64,000 nucleotides of DNA, taken from NCBI GenBank assembly GCA_900544675.1, contig UQVZ01000016.1, positions 19,930 to 83,929 of the forward strand, in the 5' to 3' direction. The DNA is from an uncultured Bacteroides sp. (GTDB lineage Bacteria; Bacteroidota; Bacteroidia; Bacteroidales; Bacteroidaceae). The notes under the pieces were generated by a model that was not told the origin of the DNA, searched no databases, and worked only from the letters and a program-made list of their open reading frames with translations. Positions within the stretch are counted from its first letter, which is position 1; each line of letters starts with the position of its first letter. Below are positions 14,039 to 22,521 of the stretch, one piece after another. A program made the position numbers and the translations under genes.

Positions 14039-17032
14039 TTATCCGTTATTTTCTTCTGGTTCGTTTCTCTTTTTTGTATCTTGCTGACGAATGGGCAGCG
14101 TTATCTTAAATTCCGTATATTCGTCTTTTTCCGATTCGACGGTAATGGTTCCTCTATGGTTCAAGATGATTTCCCGGCTCAGGTACATGCCTACTCCCAC
14201 CGCTTCCGATGTGGTCTTCGTGGTAAAGAAGGGGTCGAATACCTTATCGATAATAGACTTCTCTATACCGATACCGTTATCATAAATAGAGATAACCACC
14301 AAACCTGCATCGGTATCGCTTGATACACTCAGCCGTATCAACGGGCTGTATGCCTTGCGCAGGTATTTTTTCTGAACCGCATAGACGCTGTTTGCCAGGA
14401 TACTCATCATCGTCCGGCTGAACTGTTCGGCATCTACCTCGGCAATCACCATCGCTTCTTTATCGGGAGCCTCCAATTGGATATGGCATTCGGCTATCTC
14501 TTTCGCGTAATACGAATATACCATCTCGATATTCTTCCGGCAAATAGCGGCAATATCCTTCAGGGCAATGTTGGCGGTACGTTCCTTCAGCATCTCTTCC
14601 ATAGCCTTCAGTATCCGCGTGGTATTCAGCCCGTGCTCTTCGATTTTCTCCAGATTGGTATCCAGCATATCAAGGGCATCCATCGAATCATCGAATATAT
14701 CGGGTGATATATGTTCGCGGTCGTCTTCCAAATTATCCTTTAAGTCTTTAACCAATCCGATACTCATGTGAGAGAAATTATTCACATAGTTCATCGGGTT
14801 CAGTATACGGTCGACCAAACCTTTAGTCAATGTACCGACCGTAGCCATCTTCTCCTGACGGATGAGCTGGTATTGCGCCTTGCTCAAATCATCGAGAGCC
14901 ACTTCGAGTTTCTTTGATTTCTCTTCTATCTCGTCTTTTTGCTGCCGCAACTGGAAAGTACGCTCTTCGACAATATTCTCCAGCCGCATTTTTTCCTTTA
15001 ACAGCCGCTTCATGCGCCACTGGATAAGCTGCCAAATGCTGAATGCCAACAAAAGGACATACAACAGAATGGCATACCAACGTGCATAAATAGGATAACG
15101 GACCGTAACGGGTAACGAAAGAAGAGAAGTGACATGTCCGTATCTGTCGCGTGCCATCACCTCGAAGGTGTAACGCCCGGAGCGCGGATTGGCAAACCGT
15201 GCGTAAGTATCTGTACTCCAATCCGACCAATCGTTATTCAAGCGATAACGGTATTCCGTATCCCCTAAAGTGGAATACATATCCGACGAATAATGAATAC
15301 GTATATCGCGGATGCCGCTATCGAATGTCAACCTATCGAACGGAAGGGAAGCATCAAGCTGGTCAGCCCCTTGAAACCCGCCCCATACCAATGAATCGTT
15401 ATTAATAACTATCTGACGTATATAAATGTCCGGCTTCCGACTAAAGTCAGCTTCCTGCATGCCGACATTCCAATGAATCAAGCCGAAATTACCGCCAAAC
15501 CATACATCATGGCCTGCTCTCTCCATTGCCATGACACGCAAATTGTGTACCGGACGCAAAGTCTCGTTCAAAACTTGTAAATCCTCGCTGTCCGAATATA
15601 CCCTCAATTCCTTACTCTCGTTATCGGTAGCCCATATCCAACCACCGGCATCGGGATAGACAAACTGGGGATACTGATTGGAGAAAGACCAGTATTTCTT
15701 GTCTTCCAGACGAACCAACTGCTTTTGGGAACAATCCCATCTGAACAGACCGATATGATTCAACACATAAATTTCGCCATGCTGCTGATAAAGTGTATTG
15801 TTATAGGTCTCTTTCTCGCCTTTTTCATCCGCAGGCTCAACGAATGTATAAACGGTCTTCGTGTCATCCAAGCGGAAAACCTGACCATAAATGTTGCGCA
15901 CCCATACCACACCGTCGGCATCTTCGAAGAAATGGGTTGCTTTCTCAATATTATTCAACGGTTCCCGTCTTCCGTCACGGATACGATATACACCGTCTAC
16001 TTCACCGCTCAGACATTCTCCATCATGAGTGATGAACATAGACAATGTATGATTGCCGGTAAGCCGACGTACCTCCGTACCCCGAACCTGATACAAACCT
16101 CCTGCCGTAGAAGCATACAGACTACCGTCGGCATTGGGATGCAGTTGCCAGCAAGCGTAACGAATGGCATCTATAGGACGGAAGATATCATTATCCTTCA
16201 AATACAAGCCACGCAATGTGCCTACATAAAGCCCTTCGGAAGTATGGCAGACGGACTGCACTTCACCCTCCAAACCTTCGGATTCCTGATAATGCGTGTA
16301 GGCGTTGTTCACCTTCACCAAAAACAGGCCGTCGTCGGTAGCTCCCCATACAAACCCCAACGAATCGACATATACGCTGTTCACATTGTTGTTGCACAGA
16401 CCATTTTCTTCCGACAAGTTGTACAACTCCGTACCATCTTGGGCAAGCATCACAAGCCCCTGTCCTGCCGTAGCCAGAAGAGAAGTCCCGTCAGCCAAAT
16501 CAAGCTGCCGGTTCACCAGTACCCCTTTATAATAGGAAGGTTTGCCGGACGTGCTACGTGTCACTTCAAAGTTCTTCATCGAATCGTCTTCCAAATTACC
16601 GGAGCCGATGGAAGTCTCCACACAAATCTTACCGTTCTTCTCCCGAATATCGGTCACCTCGCCCAAAAAACCTTTATTGTCTTTTGAGAAAATCAATTTC
16701 AACTCCAATCTTCCGTCACGGCCTGCCGTAAGGTATCCGAACAGATTGTATCCTCCTACCCAAATCCTGCCATCACGACCCTTATACAACTTGGTAACCC
16801 GAAAGATTCCCGGTGTATGAATCGTATGCCACTCCGTCTGGTCATAGTACAATAGCCCTTCGAAATTAGCTACATACACACGCCCATTATCATCACTTAC
16901 CACATCGAAATTACGATTATGGGCATGATAAGCCGCAGGAGGGAAATTCAGGAAGAACGGAACTCCGTCCTTAGCTGCCACCTGACCTACAGACAAGCAT
17001 AGGATTATCATTAAAAACAACGTCCGTCTCAT
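14039..17032 (-). CDS. Membrane beta-propeller sensor kinase with altered H-box
   Basis: 997 residues. The signal peptide (1-20) is followed by a large periplasmic sensor of repeated G-x-x-W-x-G/A-T motifs, the Reg_prop beta-propeller of Bacteroides sensors, and a Y_Y_Y domain (RYRLNNDWSDWSTDTYARF). One membrane helix lies near 650-670, then a coiled coil and a kinase core. The H-box reads TKGLVDRILNPMNYVNNF, with Asp (about 740) where His is expected. The ATPase motifs look intact (ILANSVYAVQ, DNGIGIEKS, FDPFFTTKT, GVGMYLS). There is no receiver or AraC domain, so it is not a hybrid two-component system. ATGA overlap with the gene upstream. Confidence 0.88.
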   Translation of the reverse strand: MRRTLFLMIILCLSVGQVAAKDGVPFFLNFPPAAYHAHNRNFDVVSDDNGRVYVANFEGLLYYDQTEWHTIHTPGIFRVTKLYKGRDGRIWVGGYNLFGYLTAGRDGRLELKLIFSKDNKGFLGEVTDIREKNGKICVETSIGSGNLEDDSMKNFEVTRSTSGKPSYYKGVLVNRQLDLADGTSLLATAGQGLVMLAQDGTELYNLSEENGLCNNNVNSVYVDSLGFVWGATDDGLFLVKVNNAYTHYQESEGLEGEVQSVCHTSEGLYVGTLRGLYLKDNDIFRPIDAIRYACWQLHPNADGSLYASTAGGLYQVRGTEVRRLTGNHTLSMFITHDGECLSGEVDGVYRIRDGRREPLNNIEKATHFFEDADGVVWVRNIYGQVFRLDDTKTVYTFVEPADEKGEKETYNNTLYQQHGEIYVLNHIGLFRWDCSQKQLVRLEDKKYWSFSNQYPQFVYPDAGGWIWATDNESKELRVYSDSEDLQVLNETLRPVHNLRVMAMERAGHDVWFGGNFGLIHWNVGMQEADFSRKPDIYIRQIVINNDSLVWGGFQGADQLDASLPFDRLTFDSGIRDIRIHYSSDMYSTLGDTEYRYRLNNDWSDWSTDTYARFANPRSGRYTFEVMARDRYGHVTSLLSLPVTVRYPIYARWYAILLYVLLLAFSIWQLIQWRMKRLLKEKMRLENIVEERTFQLRQQKDEIEEKSKKLEVALDDLSKAQYQLIRQEKMATVGTLTKGLVDRILNPMNYVNNFSHMSIGLVKDLKDNLEDDREHISPDIFDDSMDALDMLDTNLEKIEEHGLNTTRILKAMEEMLKERTANIALKDIAAICRKNIEMVYSYYAKEIAECHIQLEAPDKEAMVIAEVDAEQFSRTMMSILANSVYAVQKKYLRKAYSPLIRLSVSSDTDAGLVVISIYDNGIGIEKSIIDKVFDPFFTTKTTSEAVGVGMYLSREIILNHRGTITVESEKDEYTEFKITLPIRQQDTKKRNEPEENNG

Positions 17033-18603
17033 TGCTTTCTTTCTTTTTGTTCAATATATTTCATCATTCTTATCCGAGGAACATTACTGCCGACATAATA
17101 ATTCCATTCGTCCTCCGTAAAGTCCCGCCTCAAGTTCTTTTGGATAAGCTCCGCCATTTCATCCGGCGAAACCATAATCCGCGACACAGAACCTGAAGCA
17201 TCCCCGACCCATATCGTATTGTCGCCGGAGAGGCAGAAGCCATACACCCACGAAGAAAGACTCTTAAGCGATACCGGTTCCTGCCGGTCGGCTTTCATAT
17301 CCCATAAACAGACCATACGGTCGTAACTGGAAGAAAACAAATGCTGACCTTTGAAGCCAAGCTGAGACACTTGTGACTGATGACCTACCAGCTTCTTCAC
17401 CACATTTCCTACCTCGTTCACCACATAAATATCGCCGTTCTTTACCCCGATAGCGGTCAGTTTCAACTCCGGAGACCATGCCGCCGCCGTAATCGTATTG
17501 CTGATCCAACGCTCGTAAGGCACTAAATTCCCTTCAGGCTTTATTTCCCAAAAACCTTTTCCATCGCCAAATACAAACCATCTGCCTTCTTTCTCGGTCA
17601 AAGCCGTAGGATGTTCGGGAAGAGGCATCGTCTTTGTTATCTCTCTTTCGCGAATATCATAAAAATAGCAATTAGCCGAGGACAACAGGAGCAATTGTCC
17701 TTCCGCCATCGGGGCAAGCCTCAACCACCCGCGACTTTCCGGCAATACAACTTTACGCGGTGTCTCTTTGTTGGCAATCACAACAAGTTCGCCTTGATAA
17801 GAAAGAGCATACACGACTCCTTCTGCATCTACGTAAACATCACGGAAACTATAGGCAGGATCGGAGAACAACAACTGATGATTTATTTCTCCATCCACAT
17901 ACTGCCACCGGCATACCTCACCGTAATCGCTCACCGACACGTAATGGTCGGGCAGATTACGGTCGTTTACAATCCGTGTCACACCTCCTTTATGCAGGTT
18001 ACGCGACATAAACGTTGCGCTATTCTGACTTAAAGCATCGAAAAGAACCGGTTGGTAGACATCTCCTTTATACATGGAAGTGAATTTCCATGAGGCGTAT
18101 GCCAACAATGCCGATGCCGTTTTATTATCAGCCCGGTACTGAATGGAAGAAAGCATGGCAAGCGCACGCCCCAAAGCGACATAGCTTAATGTGTCCGCCA
18201 CGTTACGGGCAAATTCAGCACGGTGTTGCTGGTCGATGGCCAGCTCACGCTGTTCTTCTGCCATGTTTCTCGCCTCTACCACATTGCGGGCAAACTCCTG
18301 TGCCTTCCGTTGTTCTGCTTCGGCACGCGCACGCATCTTTTGGGCGACTCCCATCTGATATAATGCTTCTTCGCGCTGCTTTTCAGAAATATCTTTCTGC
18401 TGATAAGCAATGTCTTCCATTTGCTTACTGATACGTTCTACCACATACGACTGGCCTTCTTTCTCGCGGTAGGTATTCAGTTCGGCATACAAGCCTTCTA
18501 CCTGTCGGGACAAAGAAGCGCACCAAAAAGACAAACTTACTAATGCCAGAACAAGCAAGGCAAAAACAACAGCCAGGCTATATTTTTTAGCTTTTGATGT
18601 CAC
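17029..18603 (-). CDS. Membrane-anchored coiled-coil/WD40-like propeller protein
   Basis: 524 residues, starting with GTG at 18603. One membrane helix (about 9-30) is followed by a long coiled coil rich in Glu, Gln, Arg and Ala (about 32-140). A helical linker (ALGRALAMLSSIQYRADNKT) leads to WD40-like blades (for example VGHQSQVSQLGFKGQHLFSS, then YDRMVCLWDMKAD). The end, RRDFTEDEWNYYVG, resembles the R-x-L-T-x-x-E-W-x-x-Y motif closing WD40 arrays of bacterial STAND-type proteins, but no NTPase is present here. It overlaps the sensor-kinase gene by ATGA, suggesting they work together. Function unknown. Confidence 0.8.
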   Translation of the reverse strand: MTSKAKKYSLAVVFALLVLALVSLSFWCASLSRQVEGLYAELNTYREKEGQSYVVERISKQMEDIAYQQKDISEKQREEALYQMGVAQKMRARAEAEQRKAQEFARNVVEARNMAEEQRELAIDQQHRAEFARNVADTLSYVALGRALAMLSSIQYRADNKTASALLAYASWKFTSMYKGDVYQPVLFDALSQNSATFMSRNLHKGGVTRIVNDRNLPDHYVSVSDYGEVCRWQYVDGEINHQLLFSDPAYSFRDVYVDAEGVVYALSYQGELVVIANKETPRKVVLPESRGWLRLAPMAEGQLLLLSSANCYFYDIREREITKTMPLPEHPTALTEKEGRWFVFGDGKGFWEIKPEGNLVPYERWISNTITAAAWSPELKLTAIGVKNGDIYVVNEVGNVVKKLVGHQSQVSQLGFKGQHLFSSSYDRMVCLWDMKADRQEPVSLKSLSSWVYGFCLSGDNTIWVGDASGSVSRIMVSPDEMAELIQKNLRRDFTEDEWNYYVGSNVPRIRMMKYIEQKERKQ

Positions 18604-18655
18604 GGGTCCGATTTATTTTTAACGTTAACCTCATATTTTTCATATCAAAAATCAT

Positions 18656-18737
18656 GCTTGTCACATAAAGTTTTACCTTTACTTAATGCCTCTCCGAATA
18701 CGGGCAATATACGCAAGATATCCTTTATGCGACAAGC
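18656..18737. repeat. 15-bp inverted repeat between the WD40-like and DJ-1 genes
   Basis: GCTTGTCACATAAAG (18656-18670) and CTTTATGCGACAAGC (18723-18737) are complementary at 14 of 15 positions, with a 52-nt loop. This is the only gap above 120 bp within the 25.6-10.8 kb array and could hold a processing site or promoter control. No TAnnTTTG box is evident. Confidence 0.45.
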
Positions 18738-18746
18738 TACAATCCT

Positions 18747-19307
18747 TTATCGGGCAGCCAATGCCTTGAGAATTTCCGATGCCAGCAGATAGCAATGCCC
18801 TCCTGTACGGGCTGAAATCAAATCACCGTCTACCACAACATCCTCGTTGACATAATCGACGCCATAATTCCGGGCATCGCCCAGCAAATTATTATGAACA
18901 GTCATCTTTCTGCCTTTTACCAATTCCGCAACAGGTGACAAGAGCCACAAACCGTGACAGATTACACCTTTTATTATGTCCTTGCGGGCAAACACCTTCT
19001 GCAGGAAAACACAGGCAGGCGGAAGCTTGCTTACATCTTCCGTATAACGGAGACGGTCGGCTACCATGCCAGCCGGCACGATAACGGCAGCATAATCGTC
19101 GAGCGCTTTATCGTCAATCGTCTCAAAACTTTCATTGCAATAAAACGGTGCCCTGAATTCATGCCCGCTGAATGTAATGCCTTCGTTTCCCCAAAGCCTG
19201 GAGAGGAAATGAACCTCATACCCGGCTTCCTTGAAACGGAACTGATAATAAAAGATTTCATTTTCATAGAAATCGCTTTCTATCAGTATGCCTATCTTAT
19301 TTTTCAT
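18747..19307 (-). CDS. DJ-1/PfpI-family protein
   Basis: 186 residues with the class I glutamine-amidotransferase-like fold of the DJ-1/PfpI/YhbO group. KIGILIESDFYENEIFYYQF supplies the early acidic residue. DDYAAVIVPAGM is the central strand. GVICHGLWLLSPVAEL holds the nucleophile elbow Cys followed by His. Members act as stress chaperones, deglycases, hydratases or peptidases; which applies is not visible. The start overlaps the last 11 bp of the RsbW-like gene, so it belongs to the same transcript. Confidence 0.88.
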   Translation of the reverse strand: MKNKIGILIESDFYENEIFYYQFRFKEAGYEVHFLSRLWGNEGITFSGHEFRAPFYCNESFETIDDKALDDYAAVIVPAGMVADRLRYTEDVSKLPPACVFLQKVFARKDIIKGVICHGLWLLSPVAELVKGRKMTVHNNLLGDARNYGVDYVNEDVVVDGDLISARTGGHCYLLASEILKALAAR

Positions 19308-19710
19308 TATCCAACATTTTTTTGATTGTCAATACGTTTTCATTACTTACGCGTTCATACGACACATTGTCCATCATCTGAACCGTAAGGAAGATTCCAA
19401 GTCCCCCTATCTGGCGTTCTTCCAGCGGAAGAGAAACATCCGGCATATCCTTTTCCAACGGATTGAACGGCACGCCTCCATCGATGAACTTCAACGTGAT
19501 GTATCCGTCAGCTTTATCAATCTGAATCTTCAGATAACCTTCCACGCCTTCAGGGTAAGCATAACTTACCACGTTTACCACCAATTCTTCGCACACCAGA
19601 TGAATGGCATACAATTGTTTGGTGCACGATGCCACCTCCTCGGTTTGGAGGATGGCATCGATGATTTCTTCCGTTCTGCCTGCAATAGGCTTGAAAACCA
19701 ATTCTTTCAT
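19297..19710 (-). CDS. RsbW-like serine kinase/anti-sigma ATPase
   Basis: 137 residues forming one GHKL ATPase domain. The N-box is CEELVVNVVSYAY, G1 is FIDGGVPFNPL, and the G2 loop is RQIGGLGIFLTVQ, as in RsbW/SpoIIAB and HATPase_c_2 proteins. Such proteins phosphorylate a STAS partner on Ser and bind a target in alternation. It lies between a STAS gene (10 bp upstream) and a DJ-1 gene (11 bp overlap). With the REC-PP2C phosphatase at 24.4 kb it completes a partner-switching set. No sigma factor is encoded nearby, so the final target is unknown. Confidence 0.87.
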   Translation of the reverse strand: MKELVFKPIAGRTEEIIDAILQTEEVASCTKQLYAIHLVCEELVVNVVSYAYPEGVEGYLKIQIDKADGYITLKFIDGGVPFNPLEKDMPDVSLPLEERQIGGLGIFLTVQMMDNVSYERVSNENVLTIKKMLDNEK

Positions 19711-19720
19711 AGCATTACGC

Positions 19721-20032
19721 TTACTTGCTTACGAAAGAAATATAGTTTTGCAGACCGGTCATTTCAAATACGCTACGGATATCGGCAGCGCAGTTCACAA
19801 ATTCAATTACAGGATTGCCTCCCAGTTTCTGTTTGGCGAAAATGATGGTACGGATACCGCTACTTGCGATATAAGTCAGTTTAGTGGCATCGAATACGAC
19901 CTTTTCTACCCCTTTATCTTTGTATTTGTTCAGTTCTTCCATAAGAGCAGGCGCATTGCCTGTAGTAAGCTGATCACCCAAAACGATAGTCAGGGTATTT
20001 CCCTCCTGATTGATTACAAATTGATTATCCAT
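19721..20032 (-). CDS. STAS-domain anti-sigma antagonist (RsbV-like), copy 1
   Basis: 103 residues, a single STAS domain. The region KVVFDATKLTYIASSGIRTI carries the Ser that is reversibly phosphorylated in RsbV/SpoIIAA. It should bind the RsbW-like ATPase encoded 10 bp downstream when unphosphorylated. The N-terminal part (QEGNTLTIVLGDQLTTGNAP) matches the first strands of the fold. Second STAS protein of this array; see the other copy at 22.2 kb. Confidence 0.88.
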   Translation of the reverse strand: MDNQFVINQEGNTLTIVLGDQLTTGNAPALMEELNKYKDKGVEKVVFDATKLTYIASSGIRTIIFAKQKLGGNPVIEFVNCAADIRSVFEMTGLQNYISFVSK

Positions 20033-20076
20033 ATCTATATTCTGTTTTTTAATTTATTACGTTTATAACTGAAGAA

Positions 20077-22212
20077 TTATTCTTTAGGCTTCTTGCCGAC
20101 CAGAATCATGATAGAGCGAGGTCCGACCAGAATCTCATGCTGATTTTCAATCAAGCATTCCTCACCCGGCTCACAAATATCATCGGGCGAAGACATTTCA
20201 GTATTTGCAAATACATGCCAGGCAAATCCTTCAGGCAACTGAGGAAGCTCGAACCCATGCATATCCCAATGCATATTCATTGCCACATAAATGAAATCAT
20301 CGGGCACACCATCCGTTTCCGCATAGCAGCCGTTAATCATGAATGCGGCGGTCAGGTTATTGTATCCGCACTCGGGATGCCATGCCTTTACGCCATGCCA
20401 AGAGAAATCGGGATAACCCAAATTACGGTAGTCGCAATGTCCGAAGTGATATTCGAAACGCAACGCCTTGTGCATCTGACGGAAACGGATTATCTTACGG
20501 AAATAGTTGTATATATCCGCATTCTTCTCCAGATTGTTCCAGTCGAGCCAACCTATTTCATTGTCCTGGCAATAAGCGTTGTTGTTACCATACTGGGTAT
20601 TTCCCATCTCGTCACCCGATAAAATCATCGGAATGCCCTGGCTAACCATCAACAGCGAAATGGCATTCTTAATCTGCTTGTGACGCAAGAGGTTAATGCC
20701 GGTATCTTCGCATTCGCCTTCCCAGCCGCAATTCCAGCTGTTGTTGTTGTCTTCGCCGTCGCGGTTGCCTTCGCCGTTAGCTTCATTGTGCTTGCCGTTG
20801 TACGACACAAGGTCCATCAATGTAAACCCATCGTGGGCGGTAATGAAATTCACACTCGCCTTAATGCCACGGTTCTGCGAAGCATACAAGTCTGCCGAGC
20901 CGGTAATGCGTTCTTTCACATCCTGCAACACATGCTCGTCGCCTTTCAGGAAGCGGCGGATGCTGTCGCGGTACTTACCGTTCCATTCAGCCCAGCGTCC
21001 CCACGAAGGGAATGAACCTACCTGGTACAGTCCTCCGGCATCCCATGCCTCGGCTATCAGTTTGGTCTTGCCCAAAATAGGATCATGGGCAAGCGACTCC
21101 AGCAAAGGCGGATTCGGCATCGGACATCCGTTCTGGTCACGACCGAGGATAGCTGCCAAATCGAAACGGAAACCGTCGATGTGATAATCGGTCACCCAAT
21201 AACGCAAACTTTCCACAATCATATCGCGCACATTCGGATTATTGCAATTCAAGGTATTTCCGCAACCGCTGAAGTTGAAATAATATCCATCGGGCGTCAG
21301 CATATAATACGTTTTGTTGTCAATGCCCCGATAAGAAATGTACGGACCGTTTTCGTTTCCTTCTGCCGTATGGTTGAACACAACGTCCAGAATCACTTCG
21401 ATGCCGCTGGCATGGAGCTGCTTAATCAAGTTTTTCAACTCGTCCACTTGCATACCGAAACGTCCCGTGGAAGCGTATGCCGCCTTGGGAGCGAAGAAAC
21501 CTACATTGCTATACCCCCACACATTATAAAGCATGTGTCCGTCTACCGGAGAAGGCTTGCTGTTCTCGAATTCATCAAACTCATGAATCGGCATCAGCTC
21601 GATACAGTTCACTCCCAATTCCTTCAAGTAAGGTATTTTCTCGACAATTCCAGCGAATGTACCCGGATGATGTACGTTTGCTCCCGCACCGCAGGTAAAG
21701 TTGCGTACATGCATCTCGTAGATGACCAACTCGTTTACCGGAGTTTCCAGGGGCAAATCGTTTTCCCAATCGAAATCATCGCATACCACACGTGAACGAT
21801 ACTGGTAGATATTGTTCCAGTCCGGCTGGACTCCCCAAGTATCACGCCCTGCAATCAATTTGGCGTACGGGTCCATCAGAATCTTTGTCTTGTCAAAACG
21901 GTGTCCTTCCTTCGGATTCCACGGTCCGTCCATCCGGAAGCCATATTCTATATTCTCAAAATCCAAATCGAAGACCATCATCGAGAACACGTTACCCAGC
22001 TTGAATTCCTTCAGAAAAGGAATTTCGACAAAAGGTTCCGGCTCATGATTATGGAACAACACCAAGGTGCATGCAGTCGCATAACGAGAATAGACCGAAA
22101 AGTTTACAGCGTTGCCCATTACCGTAGCCCCGAAAGGATACGGACGGCCCGTACGCAATTTCAATCCTTTATACTCGTGCGTAGGAAACAAATCTATTCG
22201 CTGCATAGTCAT
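20077..22212 (-). CDS. glgX: GlgX-type glycogen debranching enzyme (GH13)
   Basis: About 711 residues from the ATG at 22212, which overlaps the STAS stop as ATGA; starts at 22230 or 22206 are also possible. An N-terminal CBM48-like region (GRPYPFGATVMGNAVNFSVY) precedes a GH13 barrel with motifs VILDVVFNHTAEG, IDGFRFDLAAILG (nucleophile Asp), LIAEAWDAGG (acid Glu) and NFITAHDGFTL (stabilising Asp). It should cleave alpha-1,6 branches of glycogen or limit dextrins in the cytoplasm. Its position between two STAS genes is unusual and suggests joint expression with the signalling genes. Confidence 0.88.
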   Translation of the reverse strand: MTMQRIDLFPTHEYKGLKLRTGRPYPFGATVMGNAVNFSVYSRYATACTLVLFHNHEPEPFVEIPFLKEFKLGNVFSMMVFDLDFENIEYGFRMDGPWNPKEGHRFDKTKILMDPYAKLIAGRDTWGVQPDWNNIYQYRSRVVCDDFDWENDLPLETPVNELVIYEMHVRNFTCGAGANVHHPGTFAGIVEKIPYLKELGVNCIELMPIHEFDEFENSKPSPVDGHMLYNVWGYSNVGFFAPKAAYASTGRFGMQVDELKNLIKQLHASGIEVILDVVFNHTAEGNENGPYISYRGIDNKTYYMLTPDGYYFNFSGCGNTLNCNNPNVRDMIVESLRYWVTDYHIDGFRFDLAAILGRDQNGCPMPNPPLLESLAHDPILGKTKLIAEAWDAGGLYQVGSFPSWGRWAEWNGKYRDSIRRFLKGDEHVLQDVKERITGSADLYASQNRGIKASVNFITAHDGFTLMDLVSYNGKHNEANGEGNRDGEDNNNSWNCGWEGECEDTGINLLRHKQIKNAISLLMVSQGIPMILSGDEMGNTQYGNNNAYCQDNEIGWLDWNNLEKNADIYNYFRKIIRFRQMHKALRFEYHFGHCDYRNLGYPDFSWHGVKAWHPECGYNNLTAAFMINGCYAETDGVPDDFIYVAMNMHWDMHGFELPQLPEGFAWHVFANTEMSSPDDICEPGEECLIENQHEILVGPRSIMILVGKKPKE

Positions 22213-22517
22213 CCGATTTGATTTTGACACTCTTCTACCGTATCGAAGTATTTAAAGAAATGTTCGAAGCCTGTGATGCGCATCACTTCCCGCACTTCGT
22301 TAGACACTCCCACCAAATAAACGCACAATCCGTTGGCTGCTGCTACTTTATAGGCATACAGCATCACACGCAGACCTGCGCTGGATACATAGGTGCATTC
22401 GGATAAATCCAATATCACACATTCCTTTTCATCTAAGATGGACAAGATGGCTTGTTGCTCGTCTTTACTGGACGAAGCATCCAATACCGGTCCCACTTTA
22501 TGTACTTTCGCACTCAT
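22209..22517 (-). CDS. STAS-domain anti-sigma antagonist (RsbV-like), copy 2
   Basis: 102 residues. The STAS signature ECVILDLSECTYVSSAGLRV holds the phosphorylatable Ser, followed by the helix and strand VYLVGVSNEVREVMRITGF typical of RsbV/SpoIIAA. It begins 4 bp after the AGE-family gene and overlaps glgX. Its N-terminus differs from copy 1, so the two may compete for, or select between, partners of the RsbW-like ATPase. Confidence 0.87.
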   Translation of the reverse strand: MSAKVHKVGPVLDASSSKDEQQAILSILDEKECVILDLSECTYVSSAGLRVMLYAYKVAAANGLCVYLVGVSNEVREVMRITGFEHFFKYFDTVEECQNQIG

Positions 22518-22521
22518 CTTC

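Noticed and set aside
13259..14323. 354-codon plus-strand frame opposite the histidine kinase genes
   Set aside because: The minus-strand kinase has complete H, N, G1 and G2 motifs; the plus frame shows none and crosses a gene boundary.
14039..17032. Hybrid two-component system (propeller sensor plus receiver and AraC domain)
   Set aside because: The protein ends directly after the ATPase domain; no receiver or AraC helix-turn-helix is encoded in it or next to it.
19297..19710. Anti-sigma factor controlling a linked sigma factor
   Set aside because: The ATPase is RsbW-like, but no sigma-factor gene is found in the window, so the sigma-factor role is not claimed.
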